From Burkholderia sp. Leaf177 (GTDB lineage Bacteria; Pseudomonadota; Gammaproteobacteria; Burkholderiales; Burkholderiaceae): a DNA stretch of 64,000 nt. Position 1 is the stretch's first letter; the number at the start of each line of letters is the position of its first letter. The position numbers and the translations under genes are program-made. This document shows, piece after piece, positions 1 through 8,684 of the stretch. The notes beneath the pieces are model-generated. The model had not been told where the DNA came from, did no database searches, and was given only the letters and a program-made list of their open reading frames with translations. Where the stretch lies: NCBI RefSeq assembly GCF_001424345.1, contig NZ_LMPF01000026.1, positions 478-64,477 of the forward strand. The letters run 5' to 3'.

Positions 1-1
1 C

Positions 2-679
2 GTGCCGACACCCGGCATCACGGACACGCTGCTCACCATCGACACGCAAAAGCTTCACTACTACAACCAGCGTGAAACGTGGCACGGGTTGATGTGGCCA
101 TCGAACGATCCGCAAGTGGCGGGTACGCGATTGCAATGGCAAACCGAGACGGCGGGAACGAGCAAGAACTTCGAGTTCGGCGGACGCTGGGCGCTTGTGC
201 GCATGCTCGAACGTGCGAAGGTTGAACCTATCGATAGCGCCACGTTTCAGCTGACCTGGCAGGCAGCACCGGATACGCGGCGAAGTGTACAAGTAGTTGC
301 GATGCCAACAACTTCAGTCATCGCGAAAGCACCTTCGCACTCGAGCGCACGCAACGCAGACGACTGGACCAGCGCGACCCGCGACCTCACAGCAACAGCA
401 CCACAACAAATCCCGGCGCTCGACAGCCTCATCACGCAACAACCGCTTACGGCGCCGCCCGCGAACGTGAGTTATCCGCTGAGCTATTTGATGCGCACGG
501 ACGTTGGCAAAGGTCCGCTCGAACTGCTCGCGCTAAAAGGTTTTGTGCTGCCGAATCGCATGTTCATCGATAAGCCGCGCACAACGAACACGGACCGAAG
601 CCCGAACCCACCGCCATTGCCAAAAGCCGCCGTAGAAGCGGCGAAACACGCCGTCACGCCGTTGCCGGACCAAACGTAA
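2..679 (+). CDS. tssM: TssM (IcmF) C-terminal part, T6SS cluster 1, truncated by window edge
   Basis: TssM is the inner-membrane and periplasmic stalk of the T6SS membrane complex, working with TssL and TssJ. Only the last 225 or so codons are inside the window, and the reading frame is open to the left edge. The visible part matches the conserved C-terminal TssM domain: ETWHGLMWP near residue 26, NFEFGGRWALVRML near 56, then PLSYLMRTD and GFVLPNRMFI close to the end. The same type of ending occurs in the full-length TssM of the second cluster (residues after about 1080), which supports the call. A proline-rich tail follows the domain. It is followed after 14 bases by tssA on the same strand, so it belongs to the operon tssM-A-F-G-J. 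The N-terminal membrane and NTPase regions are not in view. Confidence 0.9.
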   Translation: MPTPGITDTLLTIDTQKLHYYNQRETWHGLMWPSNDPQVAGTRLQWQTETAGTSKNFEFGGRWALVRMLERAKVEPIDSATFQLTWQAAPDTRRSVQVVAMPTTSVIAKAPSHSSARNADDWTSATRDLTATAPQQIPALDSLITQQPLTAPPANVSYPLSYLMRTDVGKGPLELLALKGFVLPNRMFIDKPRTTNTDRSPNPPPLPKAAVEAAKHAVTPLPDQT

Positions 680-693
680 AACGAGTACATGAC

Positions 694-2328
694 ATGATCA
701 ACTTCTCCAAGCTCCTTAACGCGCTGTTCGGCACGCGCGCGCCATCCGACCTCGCACGATCCGCACAAGCAAAGTGGGACGCGTGGCTTCAACCGATCGT
801 CGAGTTGCATCCAGGCGATGTCGCCACACTCGCCGCGCAAGTGGGCGAAGACCCGGGCTACGACGACGGTTTTCTCGCTATCAAGGAGCAGGTCGCAAAG
901 CTCTCGGATATCGATGACACGCTTATCGTCGATACCGCCGAACGTTTGCTCAAGCACACGGCCAAGGACGTACGCGTCGCGGTCTATTACCTCTACGGCC
1001 GCATGCGCCGCGATGGCGCGGAAGGCGTTGCAGCGGGCTTCGAGTTGCTCTCGGCCATGATCGATCGTTTCGGCACGGACCTATTGCCTGCGCGGGTGGA
1101 AACGCGCAAAGCCGCGCTCGAATGGCTCGCGGGATCGACGTTCGCCGACCGGCTCGATCGTGTGCAAGGGTTGACCGGCGACGTGCTCGAACGCGCGCTT
1201 TCCGCCGTTGCATTGATCACCGAGGACACCGCGAAATGGCCTGAGAACGCACGTCCACAACTGAGCGCGTTGTATCGGCGATTCGAAGGCCGCGTGGAGT
1301 CGCCCAAGGCAACCGATCATCCCGCGCTGATGGCGTCGGCACCGGTCAATCCGGGCAAAGCGGTTGCGTCCGTGCATGCGCCAAGCAACGTTTCGTCGAG
1401 CCGCGATTTACTCGATCGTGCGCGCGAGATGGCGTTGTTCCTGCGCGAGCAGCCGCAAGGTTATTTTGCGGCGTACCGTTTGATGCGCTGCATCCGATGG
1501 GACACGCTGACCGAAGTTCCGCCGTGCGATCCGGATAGCCGCACGCGGCTCGTGCCGCCGCGCGCGGAACTTCGCGTCCAGCTCAAGCGTGTCCTCGCAC
1601 AAAAACAGTGGCTCGAACTGCTCGACAAGGTAGAACTCGCCTTCGCCGAAGGTGCGAATCATTTCTGGCTCGACCTTCAGTATTACGCGTTCGTCGCCCA
1701 GGAGCAGGCGGGTGGCGACTATGTGCCGGTGCGCGATGTAGCCGCAACCGATTGCGCTTTGATGCTCGAACGTCTTCCGGGTTTTCACCTGCTTTCTTTC
1801 TCCGATGGCACGCCTTTCGCCAACGACACCACGCTCGAATGGATCGCGCGGCATGCAAGCGCGCGTGACTCGACTCGCAACGAAACGTCGAGCACGGTTG
1901 CCGCACAATCGGCGAACATCGACTGGGTTGAAACGGAATCCAAGGCGCTGGAACTCGCCACGCAACAAGGACTCGATACCGCATTCCACTGGCTGCAAAG
2001 TCTCCCCGCGCAAGACGGCGAACGCGACCGTTTTGTGCGGCAGATGGTGATGGCGCGCATTGCCGAGCGCGCAGATCGTCCGGACACGGCGATGCATCTG
2101 CTCACCACGCTCGATACCTCCACGCATCGCTTCAAGCTGCCCGCATGGGAACCGTCGCTCGCCTTCGAAGCCAAGCAACATTTGATGCGCTTGCTCAAGG
2201 TGCGCATGAACCGCAAGGACGCCGACAAGGCGACGCTTGCACAACGCATTGAGACGCTCATTGGCGAACTGACGGCAATCGATGCCGCGCGCGCCGTCGC
2301 ACTGGATTCAGCGAACAAGACATCGTGA
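694..2328 (+). CDS. tssA: TssA (long, VasJ-like form), T6SS cluster 1
   Basis: TssA starts and caps assembly of the T6SS tail tube and sheath at the baseplate. This 544-residue protein has the ImpA-type N-terminal domain (roughly residues 15-190, with the GRMRRDGAEGVAAGFELL and GTDLLPAR region). A variable linker follows, and then a C-terminal helical VasJ-like domain (about 230-540) containing REMALFLREQPQGYFAAYRLMR and LPAWEPSLAFEAKQHLMRLL. The length fits the long TssA class and clearly exceeds the 353-residue TssA of the second cluster. The ATG at 694 lies 14 bases after the tssM stop. The stop codon overlaps the tssF start (GTGA), which indicates translational coupling. Confidence 0.88.
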   Translation: MINFSKLLNALFGTRAPSDLARSAQAKWDAWLQPIVELHPGDVATLAAQVGEDPGYDDGFLAIKEQVAKLSDIDDTLIVDTAERLLKHTAKDVRVAVYYLYGRMRRDGAEGVAAGFELLSAMIDRFGTDLLPARVETRKAALEWLAGSTFADRLDRVQGLTGDVLERALSAVALITEDTAKWPENARPQLSALYRRFEGRVESPKATDHPALMASAPVNPGKAVASVHAPSNVSSSRDLLDRAREMALFLREQPQGYFAAYRLMRCIRWDTLTEVPPCDPDSRTRLVPPRAELRVQLKRVLAQKQWLELLDKVELAFAEGANHFWLDLQYYAFVAQEQAGGDYVPVRDVAATDCALMLERLPGFHLLSFSDGTPFANDTTLEWIARHASARDSTRNETSSTVAAQSANIDWVETESKALELATQQGLDTAFHWLQSLPAQDGERDRFVRQMVMARIAERADRPDTAMHLLTTLDTSTHRFKLPAWEPSLAFEAKQHLMRLLKVRMNRKDADKATLAQRIETLIGELTAIDAARAVALDSANKTS

Positions 2329-4139
2329 CTAAAGCCGTACACCCCTCCAAAGACAACGAAGTCTTGCGCTACTACGAAGCCGAAATGCGCTACCTGCGCG
2401 ACGCGGGCAAGGAATTCGCGCAAGCGTTTCCCGAGCGTGCGCGCATGCTCAATATCGATCGCGTAGGCGAACGCGATCCACACGTTGAACGCTTGTTCGA
2501 AGGCTTCGCGTTCCTCGTTGGCCGCTTGCGCCAGAAGCTCGACGACGAGTTACCCGAGCTCACCGAAGGCCTCGTCAGTATGTTGTGGCCGCATTATCTT
2601 CGGATGATTCCATCGCTTTCGATACTCGAAGTTACGCCCACGCATGGATCGTTGCAAAGTCATGAGGTGCTCGCGGCCGGCCTCGAAGTGCTCGCCGATC
2701 CGATTGCTGTCGGCGAGCAGCGCGTGGAGTGCGTTTACCGCACGACGCAACCCGTCGATTTGTATCCGCTCAAGCTGATCGAAGCGAATAGCTACGCGCG
2801 CGAGGACGGCCGCTCGGTGATCAAGCTTCGCCTGGAATTGCAGCCGCAGATTCCGCGCGCGCAAATGCAGGTTCCACGGTTGCGCGTATATCTCAACGCA
2901 GACCGGCCTGTTGCGCTCGCGCTTTACACGGCGCTCACCGCTGCGCCGCTCGCCGTGCACGTTCGCGTGCCTGGGTATCCGGTCGACCGCCCGGGCTTGC
3001 CCCAAAGCATGCACGGCTTGCACATCGAACCTGCAGGTTTTAGAACGGACGAACGTCTGTGGCCGAAAGCCGATAACGCATTCGGCGGCTATCAACTGCT
3101 GCTCGAATATTTCACGTTCCCCGAGAAGTTCATGTTCGTGGATCTCGTGGGCCTCGACATGCAATTGATTCCCCAGAGCGCGCCGTATTTCGATGTCGAG
3201 ATCGTTCTCGCGCAGCCGTATCCCGACGACATGCGTTTCACCGCCGACAACGTGCGGCTCTTTTGCACGCCGATCATTAATCTCTTCAAGATTCAGGCCG
3301 ATCCGCTTATCGTCTCGCACTTCGAAACCGAGTATCGGGTGCACGCGGTCAAGCAGAGCGGAGATTTTGTCGAAGCGTATTCGGTCGACGAAGTCGTCGG
3401 CTTCGAAACCTCGAACGGCTCGCGTTTCGAGTACGCGCCGTTTGCATCGTTTCGACATAGGGGCGGCATGTTGCGCCATGAAATGCCCGAGCGTTATTTT
3501 CATACTCGCTCGCGACGCGGGCCGTCCGGACGCTTCGACACATGGGTGGTGCTGGGCGGTCACGCGTGGGAAAGCGAGACTGCGTTGCAGGACGAGACGC
3601 TGTCGCTTTCGGTGACGGGCACGAACGGCATGCTGCCGCGCAAGGGCTTGAGGGAGGCCAGCATCCATCGCACGAGCAGTGGTTTTACGAACGTGACATC
3701 GGTGAGGAATCTGACGGCGCCCACGTTGCCGGTTTATCCGCCAACGGGCGACCGTTTTCATTGGCGCGTGCTCTCGCATCTCGCGCCGAACTATCTCTCG
3801 TTACTCGATGCCGAGATCCTGCGCGGCTCGCTCGCGCTCTACGACTGGACCGATGGCGAACTGAATCGCCGTCGCATTGAAGCGATCACCGATGTGAAAC
3901 ATCGGCCGCTGCAAAAGCTCGTCAAAGGCGGTTTGCTGCGCGGCGTGGAAATTGAAGTCACGCTGCAAAGCGACAAGTTCGCCGGCGACGGCGACCTCGC
4001 GTTGTTCGGCGAAATGCTCAATCGTTTTCTCGCGCTCTACGCAACCGTGAACCTGTACACGCGACTCGTGATCGTCTCGTTGCCAACGGGGCGCCGCATC
4101 ACGTTCGCCGATTGCAAAGGCGAAGGAGCGCCGTTTTGA
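2325..4139 (+). CDS. tssF: TssF baseplate protein, T6SS cluster 1
   Basis: TssF forms the T6SS baseplate wedge with TssG, TssE and TssK in the cytoplasm. The protein is 604 residues, the family's usual size. It opens with the conserved block RYYEAEMRYLRDAGKEFA followed by HVERLFEGFAFLVGRLRQK. The centre has LLLEYFTFPEKFMFVDL, and the C-terminal part has WRVLSHLAPNYLSL and GGLLRGVEIEV, all TssF hallmarks also present in the second cluster's TssF. I chose the GTG at 2325 because it overlaps the tssA stop as GTGA and keeps the usual short N-terminus. It is immediately followed by tssG with overlapping codons. The two TssF copies in the window are clearly divergent, so they belong to different T6SS lineages and are not a recent duplication. 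Confidence 0.93.
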   Translation: MTKAVHPSKDNEVLRYYEAEMRYLRDAGKEFAQAFPERARMLNIDRVGERDPHVERLFEGFAFLVGRLRQKLDDELPELTEGLVSMLWPHYLRMIPSLSILEVTPTHGSLQSHEVLAAGLEVLADPIAVGEQRVECVYRTTQPVDLYPLKLIEANSYAREDGRSVIKLRLELQPQIPRAQMQVPRLRVYLNADRPVALALYTALTAAPLAVHVRVPGYPVDRPGLPQSMHGLHIEPAGFRTDERLWPKADNAFGGYQLLLEYFTFPEKFMFVDLVGLDMQLIPQSAPYFDVEIVLAQPYPDDMRFTADNVRLFCTPIINLFKIQADPLIVSHFETEYRVHAVKQSGDFVEAYSVDEVVGFETSNGSRFEYAPFASFRHRGGMLRHEMPERYFHTRSRRGPSGRFDTWVVLGGHAWESETALQDETLSLSVTGTNGMLPRKGLREASIHRTSSGFTNVTSVRNLTAPTLPVYPPTGDRFHWRVLSHLAPNYLSLLDAEILRGSLALYDWTDGELNRRRIEAITDVKHRPLQKLVKGGLLRGVEIEVTLQSDKFAGDGDLALFGEMLNRFLALYATVNLYTRLVIVSLPTGRRITFADCKGEGAPF

Positions 4140-5182
4140 ACGCGCCGCTTTCTGCCTTGGTATCTGCGTTGTCACCCGCGCTGTTACCTGCGTTGCTGCA
4201 AAACGCCACGCAGATGAACTTCATGCGATTTTGCGAGTTACTCGAACTCGCCGCGCCCGAGGAAGCACCGCTTGGCACCACGGATTCGCCATCGAACGAT
4301 CTGGTGCGCTTTCGTTCGCGTCGACGCCTGGGCTTTCCGGGCAAGGAGATCGATGCAGTTGAATACGACTACGACGATGCATCGAAACCCGCATCCGTGC
4401 GCACGACGTTCCTCGGGCTTTATGGTGTGGACGCGCGCATGCCATCGTATTTCATCGATGAAATCGCGCAGAACCGCGACGGCGCCGAGCCGCTGTCGGC
4501 GTTCCTCGACATGTTTCATCATCGGATCGCAACGCAGTTTTACAGAGCATGGCGGAAGTATCGATTTCCCGCTGGCTTTAAAAAAGGCGGCACGGACGAT
4601 GTCTCGCGCTGCCTCGTCAGCCTCGTGGGATTGGGAATCGGGCATTCAGAAATTGAGCAGACGGTCGGCACGCGCAAGCTGCTTTCAATGCTGGGCTTGG
4701 CGAGCCAGCGCACGCGTACCGCAGAAGGGCTTGCGGGCGTGCTGCAACATGCCGTGCCCGATGCAAACATCGCCGTTACCGAATTCCATCCTGTCTGGAT
4801 TCAACTCAACGACTTCGAACCGACGGCTTTAGGCGAAAACTGCGTACTCGGACGCGGATTTTACGACCGCGGCAACTGCGTGCGCGTGGTCATCACGCCT
4901 GCAACACGCGAGTCGGTGTTGGGCCTTACGCCGGGTCGCCAACTCCATAGCGAGATCATGGCGCTGCTGCGCTTTTATCTTGGATACGAGGCGAATGCAC
5001 AACTGGAAATGCACGTCTTGCCGGAGCTGATGCCACGTGCGGATATTGCTTCAGCGCAGGTTCGTCTTGGGTACACAAGTCAATTTCAGCAAGTCGAGCG
5101 CCCTTTCAAAACGGGCGCAATCACGCGCGTGCAGCTTGGCACGTGGACCGGTCAGAGCAATACAACGGAACGACGCATATGA
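4136..5182 (+). CDS. tssG: TssG baseplate protein, T6SS cluster 1
   Basis: TssG is the second wedge component of the T6SS baseplate and pairs with TssF. The protein has about 348 residues with typical motifs: PNDLVRFRSRRRLGFPGKEI near the N-terminus, YGVDARMPSYFIDEI, LDMFHHRIATQFYRAWRKYR in the middle, and LGYTSQFQ near the end. I place the start at the TTG at 4136. An AAGGAG ribosome-binding site lies 8 bases upstream, and the TTG overlaps the tssF stop (TTGA). An in-frame TTG at 4112 would add eight residues but has no such site. The stop overlaps the tssJ ATG (ATGA). The order tssF-tssG-tssJ supports the assignment. Confidence 0.9.
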   Translation: MNAPLSALVSALSPALLPALLQNATQMNFMRFCELLELAAPEEAPLGTTDSPSNDLVRFRSRRRLGFPGKEIDAVEYDYDDASKPASVRTTFLGLYGVDARMPSYFIDEIAQNRDGAEPLSAFLDMFHHRIATQFYRAWRKYRFPAGFKKGGTDDVSRCLVSLVGLGIGHSEIEQTVGTRKLLSMLGLASQRTRTAEGLAGVLQHAVPDANIAVTEFHPVWIQLNDFEPTALGENCVLGRGFYDRGNCVRVVITPATRESVLGLTPGRQLHSEIMALLRFYLGYEANAQLEMHVLPELMPRADIASAQVRLGYTSQFQQVERPFKTGAITRVQLGTWTGQSNTTERRI

Positions 5183-5862
5183 TTAATAGAACGATGCACC
5201 GCGCAGTCCTTTTCGCCGCGGTCTGCACTACATTGGCTTTAGGCGCTTGCGGCGTGGCGCAATCGGTGAAAACCGGCACCGTGGACGCAGCGAAATGGGC
5301 ATTCACAACTCAGATCAAGACCATGAACCTCGACCTCGTGAGCCGGTCGTCGATCAACACAAGCGGCGCGGGACAATCGTTATCGACGGTGGTTCGCGTA
5401 TATCAATTGAAGACGCCACAGGCGTTCGAGCAACTCGACTACGCGCGGTTGGAAAGCAATGATCTGGATGCCTTGAAGCCCGATCTGTTGAGCGCAACGG
5501 ATGTCGTGCTTAGACCTAACGCGAATGCCAGCATCAGCGAGCCGATGAATGACGACGCGCAGTTCGTTGCGATCGTTGCGTTCTTTAGAGAAGACAGTCA
5601 GCGTGAAACATGGCGGATCGTGTTGCCACGCAAGCAGTGGAAACAGGGCGATCCGGTTCGCATCGAGGTGAGGGATAGTTCGATGACGCTTATTGGCAAG
5701 GGATCGCAAGCGGTCACGCAACAGCCAACGGTACGCAGTACGCCTCGACAAACGGCCGATCCTCAGCCCCGTAAAACGGTTTCAACGACGCAAGGCGCGG
5801 TATCGAGACCAACAGCAAAGCTCGTCTCTTCACGTGACGACTGGGCGCGACCGGCCGACTGA
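5179..5862 (+). CDS. tssJ: TssJ outer-membrane lipoprotein, T6SS cluster 1
   Basis: TssJ is the outer-membrane lipoprotein that anchors TssM from the periplasmic side. The ATG at 5179 overlaps the tssG stop as ATGA and gives 227 residues. The N-terminus is a lipoprotein signal with a hydrophobic stretch ending in the lipobox LGAC, so lipidation is expected at the cysteine near residue 25. The TssJ transthyretin-like domain covers about residues 40-165, with STVVRVYQLKTPQAFEQLDY, DVVLRPNANASISEPMNDDAQFV cut short here as DVVLRP, and VAIVAFFRE. A basic, Pro/Thr/Arg-rich tail of about 55 residues follows, longer than in most TssJ proteins. It is the last gene of cluster 1 and the only tssJ seen in the window. 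Confidence 0.9.
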   Translation: MINRTMHRAVLFAAVCTTLALGACGVAQSVKTGTVDAAKWAFTTQIKTMNLDLVSRSSINTSGAGQSLSTVVRVYQLKTPQAFEQLDYARLESNDLDALKPDLLSATDVVLRPNANASISEPMNDDAQFVAIVAFFREDSQRETWRIVLPRKQWKQGDPVRIEVRDSSMTLIGKGSQAVTQQPTVRSTPRQTADPQPRKTVSTTQGAVSRPTAKLVSSRDDWARPAD

Positions 5863-5875
5863 CATCTGGTCGCGC
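5845..5875. terminator. Hairpin between convergent tssJ and ppnP
   Basis: The arms GCGCGACC (5845-5852) and GGTCGCGC (5868-5875) form a perfect 8-bp stem with a 15-base loop. It spans the tssJ stop codon and lies just before the end of the oppositely oriented ppnP. There is no U-tract on either side, so intrinsic termination is uncertain. The convergent position makes a shared stop or mRNA 3'-end structure plausible. Confidence 0.4.
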
Positions 5876-5885
5876 TCAACACGAA

Positions 5886-6230
5886 TCAGAAATAATGGCA
5901 GACGTAATCCAGCGTCTCAACCACTTCGATATCGAAACTCGTATTCGCCGGCACCGAGATCGATTCACCGGGGCCGTACTCGCGCCATTGTTCTTCGCCG
6001 GGGTTTCGCACGCGACAGCGGCCCGCGTTGACATCGATTTTTTCTGCCGCTTGTGTCGAAAATGTCAGCGACGCAGGAAAGATAACGCCGAGCGTCTTGC
6101 GGGTTCCGTCGCTGAGAAGGACCGTATGCGAAACGCATTTTCCATCGAAGTAGATGTTCGCGCGCTTGATGATCGAGGCGTTATCGAATTGCGTGTTGTT
6201 GGTGTCGGTGTTGGTCGTGTCCGATGTCAT
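5886..6230 (-). CDS. ppnP: Pyrimidine/purine nucleoside phosphorylase PpnP
   Basis: PpnP (formerly DUF1255/YaiE) is a small cupin that cleaves nucleosides with phosphate to give the base and ribose-1-phosphate. The 114-residue protein carries the family core: [19 protein letters not shown], then [20 protein letters not shown] and [12 protein letters not shown], ending in DYVCHYF. The first 20 or so residues are a Thr/Asn/Asp-rich extension not present in the Escherichia coli protein, so translation might begin further in, but no good internal ATG is seen. It lies 57 bases from the end of acdR on the same strand and converges with tssJ. A nucleoside salvage role has no clear link to its neighbours. 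Confidence 0.88.
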   Translation of the reverse strand: MTSDTTNTDTNNTQFDNASIIKRANIYFDGKCVSHTVLLSDGTRKTLGVIFPASLTFSTQAAEKIDVNAGRCRVRNPGEEQWREYGPGESISVPANTSFDIEVVETLDYVCHYF

Positions 6231-6287
6231 GCGTAAGAGTCCCTGATGCGGTTGAGTATTGGCGGCATTTTAATATGATCATGGAGT

Positions 6288-6809
6288 TTATACGGGAAAA
6301 CTCGTCGTAGATAAAATCTCCTTGAGCACCATGAAACTGCGCACTTGCCGCACGCCCGGCAAATAAAGCAATTGCTCGGCATGGAGCTTGTTGAAGCTCT
6401 CGCTGTCGCGTGTGCGGATCAGCATGAAGTAATCGAACTCACCCGTCACAACGTGGCATTCCATGCAGCCGGACACTTTTTGCGCGGCTTTTTCGAAAGC
6501 CGCGAAGGACTCGGGCGTCGATCGATCCAGCACCACCCCAATCATCACCAGCATTCCAGCGTTCAATTTCTTAGGCGCCAGCAACGCGACAATTCCGCTA
6601 ATAAACCCCGCCTGCTTTAACCGTTCCACTCGACGCAAGCAGGCCGGCGCGCTTAGATTCACCTTCGCGGCAAGCGCGACATTGGAGATGGAGGCATCGC
6701 GTTGCAACTGCCGAAGGATTGCGCGGTCGACGCGATCAATCTCATTGCCTGACAAGTCGGGCTTCTTGGCAGCGCTCCTTAAACTGGCACGAACTTTTGT
6801 TGCGTTCAT
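6288..6809 (-). CDS. acdR: Lrp/AsnC-family regulator of ACC deaminase (AcdR)
   Basis: This 173-residue protein is an Lrp/AsnC-type regulator. The N-terminal helix-turn-helix covers about residues 25-75 (DRAILRQLQRDASISNVALA and LSAPACLRRVERL). A C-terminal RAM ligand-binding domain follows, with CHVVTGEFDYFMLIRTRD as its signature. It is divergent from acdS with a 159-base shared AT-rich spacer, the classic acdR-acdS arrangement in which the Lrp protein activates acdS in response to ACC. That arrangement and the short distance are the basis for the symbol. The first 20 residues are basic and precede the usual HTH start. Confidence 0.88.
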   Translation of the reverse strand: MNATKVRASLRSAAKKPDLSGNEIDRVDRAILRQLQRDASISNVALAAKVNLSAPACLRRVERLKQAGFISGIVALLAPKKLNAGMLVMIGVVLDRSTPESFAAFEKAAQKVSGCMECHVVTGEFDYFMLIRTRDSESFNKLHAEQLLYLPGVRQVRSFMVLKEILSTTSFPV

Positions 6810-6968
6810 TGTCGTTTATCCACACGTTAATTAAGCATATAGCCCGATTAAACCGCGCTAATAAAGATAAAGCATTTTTCTTTGCAACACTGATTGCCAG
6901 GAATTTTTCTACCATGTTCGTATCGACGCAAATGGTTGCGACGACTTGGCTGATCATCGGAGCGAGAC
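6810..6968. promoter_or_regulatory. acdR-acdS divergent control region
   Basis: This 159-base spacer is much more AT-rich than its surroundings, with TTAATTAAGCATATAG near 6829 and AATAAAGATAAAGCATTTTT near 6860. It must hold both start sites for acdR (leftward) and acdS (rightward). Such AT-rich tracts suit Lrp binding, and related acdS genes are known to carry an Lrp box here. I cannot define exact -10 and -35 boxes with confidence. Confidence 0.6.
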
Positions 6969-7985
6969 ATGAACCTGAAGAAATTTCCGCGGCATGCACT
7001 AACCTTCGGCCCTACGCCGATCCAGCCGCTCAAGCGTTTGTCGGAACATCTTGGCGGCAAAGTCGAGTTGTATGCCAAGCGTGAGGACTGCAATAGCGGC
7101 CTGGCATTTGGCGGCAATAAAACTCGCAAGCTCGAATATCTGATCCCCGAAGCAATCGCGCAAGGTTGCGATACGCTGGTGTCCATCGGCGGAATTCAGT
7201 CGAACCAGACGCGCCAGGTTGCCGCCGTCGCCGCGCATCTGGGCATGAAATGCGTGCTGGTGCAGGAGAACTGGGTCAACTATTCGGACGCGGTGTATGA
7301 CCGTGTCGGAAATATCCAGATGTCGCGAATCATGGGCGCCGATGTGCGGCTCGCGGCGGACGGTTTCGATATCGGCTTTCGCAAGAGTTGGGAGGACGCG
7401 CTCGAAAGCGTCAGGCAGGCTGGCGGCAAACCTTACGCCATTCCGGCGGGCTGCTCGGACCATCCGCTCGGCGGCCTTGGATTCGTGGGCTTTGCAGAGG
7501 AAGTGCGGCAGCAGGAAGCGGAGCTGGGCTTCAAGTTCGATTACATCGTGGTGTGCTCGGTGACGGGCAGCACGCAAGCGGGCATGGTCGTCGGTTTTGC
7601 CGCCGATGGCCGCGCGGATCGCGTGATCGGCATCGATGCATCGGCCAAACCGGAAAAGACTCGCGAGCAGATCCACCGGATAGCGCGGCAAACAGCGGAG
7701 AAGGTCGAGCTAGGGCGGGACATCACGGCAAAGGATATCGTTCTGGACGAGCGTTACGGTGGCCCCGAATATGGTCTGCCGAATGAGGGTACGCTCGATG
7801 CAATCCGGCTCTGCGCAAAGCTGGAAGGCGTCCTGACCGATCCAGTCTACGAAGGCAAGTCCATGCACGGGATGATCGACCGGGTCAAGCGGGGCGAATT
7901 TCCGTCGGGATCGAAGGTGCTTTACGCGCATCTTGGCGGCGTGCCGGCGCTTAACGCCTATAGCTTCATTTTCCGGGAGGGTTGA
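6969..7985 (+). CDS. acdS: 1-aminocyclopropane-1-carboxylate (ACC) deaminase
   Basis: AcdS is a PLP enzyme of the tryptophan synthase beta-like fold that splits ACC, the plant ethylene precursor, into 2-oxobutyrate and ammonia. The protein has 338 residues, exactly the usual length. The PLP lysine is K51 in [10 protein letters not shown], followed by S78-N79-Q80 in [12 protein letters not shown]. The residues that separate true ACC deaminases from D-cysteine desulfhydrases are present: Y294 and E295 in DPVYEGKS, and L322 in HLGGVPAL. The start ATG at 6969 follows GGAGCGAGAC. It is divergent from acdR and followed by two hairpins. It is intact and probably functional, and it points to a plant-associated lifestyle. 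Confidence 0.97.
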   Translation: MNLKKFPRHALTFGPTPIQPLKRLSEHLGGKVELYAKREDCNSGLAFGGNKTRKLEYLIPEAIAQGCDTLVSIGGIQSNQTRQVAAVAAHLGMKCVLVQENWVNYSDAVYDRVGNIQMSRIMGADVRLAADGFDIGFRKSWEDALESVRQAGGKPYAIPAGCSDHPLGGLGFVGFAEEVRQQEAELGFKFDYIVVCSVTGSTQAGMVVGFAADGRADRVIGIDASAKPEKTREQIHRIARQTAEKVELGRDITAKDIVLDERYGGPEYGLPNEGTLDAIRLCAKLEGVLTDPVYEGKSMHGMIDRVKRGEFPSGSKVLYAHLGGVPALNAYSFIFREG

Positions 7986-7986
7986 G

Positions 7987-8008
7987 CGCCAAGGGAATAA
8001 GCTTGGCG
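7987..8008 (+). terminator. First hairpin after acdS
   Basis: CGCCAAG (7987-7993) pairs with CTTGGCG (8002-8008) around an 8-base loop, starting two bases after the acdS stop codon. The following sequence is only moderately T-rich, so it may act together with the second hairpin downstream. Confidence 0.55.
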
Positions 8009-8033
8009 TTCCATTCGTTTAATGATTGGCGCC

Positions 8034-8085
8034 TAGCCGCCGCTAAGTTCCTTACGAAGACTTGACGGCGGCTAAGCGTTTTATT
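8034..8085 (+). terminator. Second hairpin after acdS with T-rich tail
   Basis: TAGCCGCCG (8034-8042) and CGGCGGCTA (8066-8074) form a perfect 9-bp stem with a 23-base loop, followed by AAGCGTTTTATTT. This fits a Rho-independent terminator that ends acdS transcription before the DUF3455 gene. Confidence 0.55.
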
Positions 8086-8162
8086 TATCGATGGAATAGA
8101 CCCGGGGCATGGAGTGTTGTGTCACAAGCAGCCAGGAGAAACCACTATCAAACGGGGATTCC

Positions 8163-8669
8163 ATGTCCATTTTGTTCGATCGTTCCATGCCTGCAGCCGT
8201 GCTGTTTCTTTCAGCAATGACCACGTGTTCGGCCGTGTTTGACGCTTCGTCAATTGAACCACAACAAGCGGAACAGGTTATGTCGACGACGGCTTCAGGC
8301 GTGCAGGTCTATTCCTGCGAGTACGATGCGCAACATCATCTTGCGTGGATATTCCAGAGTCCACTCGCAACGCTCTACGATCCCAGTGGGCAAGCCGTGA
8401 TCAGGCACGCGGCCGGACCGTCGTGGCAAGCAGATGATGGCAGTCGTATAGTCGGTCACGTGCTGGCGCAAACGCCCAGCGTCACGACTGAAAGTATTCC
8501 GCAGCTATTACTCGAAACGCATAGCGCCGGCGCAAACGGTACGCTGTCCAGCATTCGATATGTCCAGCGGATCAATACCGTTGGCGGCCTGATGCCGGCG
8601 GCTGCGTGTACATCGGAACACCAGACGGGCAGTTCTCCCTATCTCGCGAACTACGTCTTCTACAAGTAG
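8163..8669 (+). CDS. Exported DUF3455-family protein
   Basis: The protein has 168 residues from the ATG at 8163. I prefer this start to the in-frame ATG at 8109 because it gives a clean signal peptide (hydrophobic to about residue 20, cleavage after CSA) with a GGGGA stretch just upstream. The mature part matches the DUF3455 family: ASGVQVYSCEYD, HHLAWIFQSPLATLYD, GPSWQADDGSRIVGHVLA, IPQLLLETH and a C-terminal YVQRINTVGGLMPAAAC. The function of the family is unknown; it is an exported single-domain protein common in Burkholderiales and fungi. It lies 15 bases before the yceI gene on the same strand, so the two are probably co-transcribed. Confidence 0.75.
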   Translation: MSILFDRSMPAAVLFLSAMTTCSAVFDASSIEPQQAEQVMSTTASGVQVYSCEYDAQHHLAWIFQSPLATLYDPSGQAVIRHAAGPSWQADDGSRIVGHVLAQTPSVTTESIPQLLLETHSAGANGTLSSIRYVQRINTVGGLMPAAACTSEHQTGSSPYLANYVFYK

Positions 8670-8684
8670 CGTGCAAGGACAGCC

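Noticed and set aside
484-957. Minus-strand open frame antisense to the tssM end and tssA start
   Set aside because: It is a product of high GC content on the strand opposite real T6SS genes and has no ribosome-binding site or known motif.
2550-3779. 409-codon minus-strand open frame inside tssF
   Set aside because: Arg/His-rich shadow translation opposite a well-conserved TssF; no protein family is visible.
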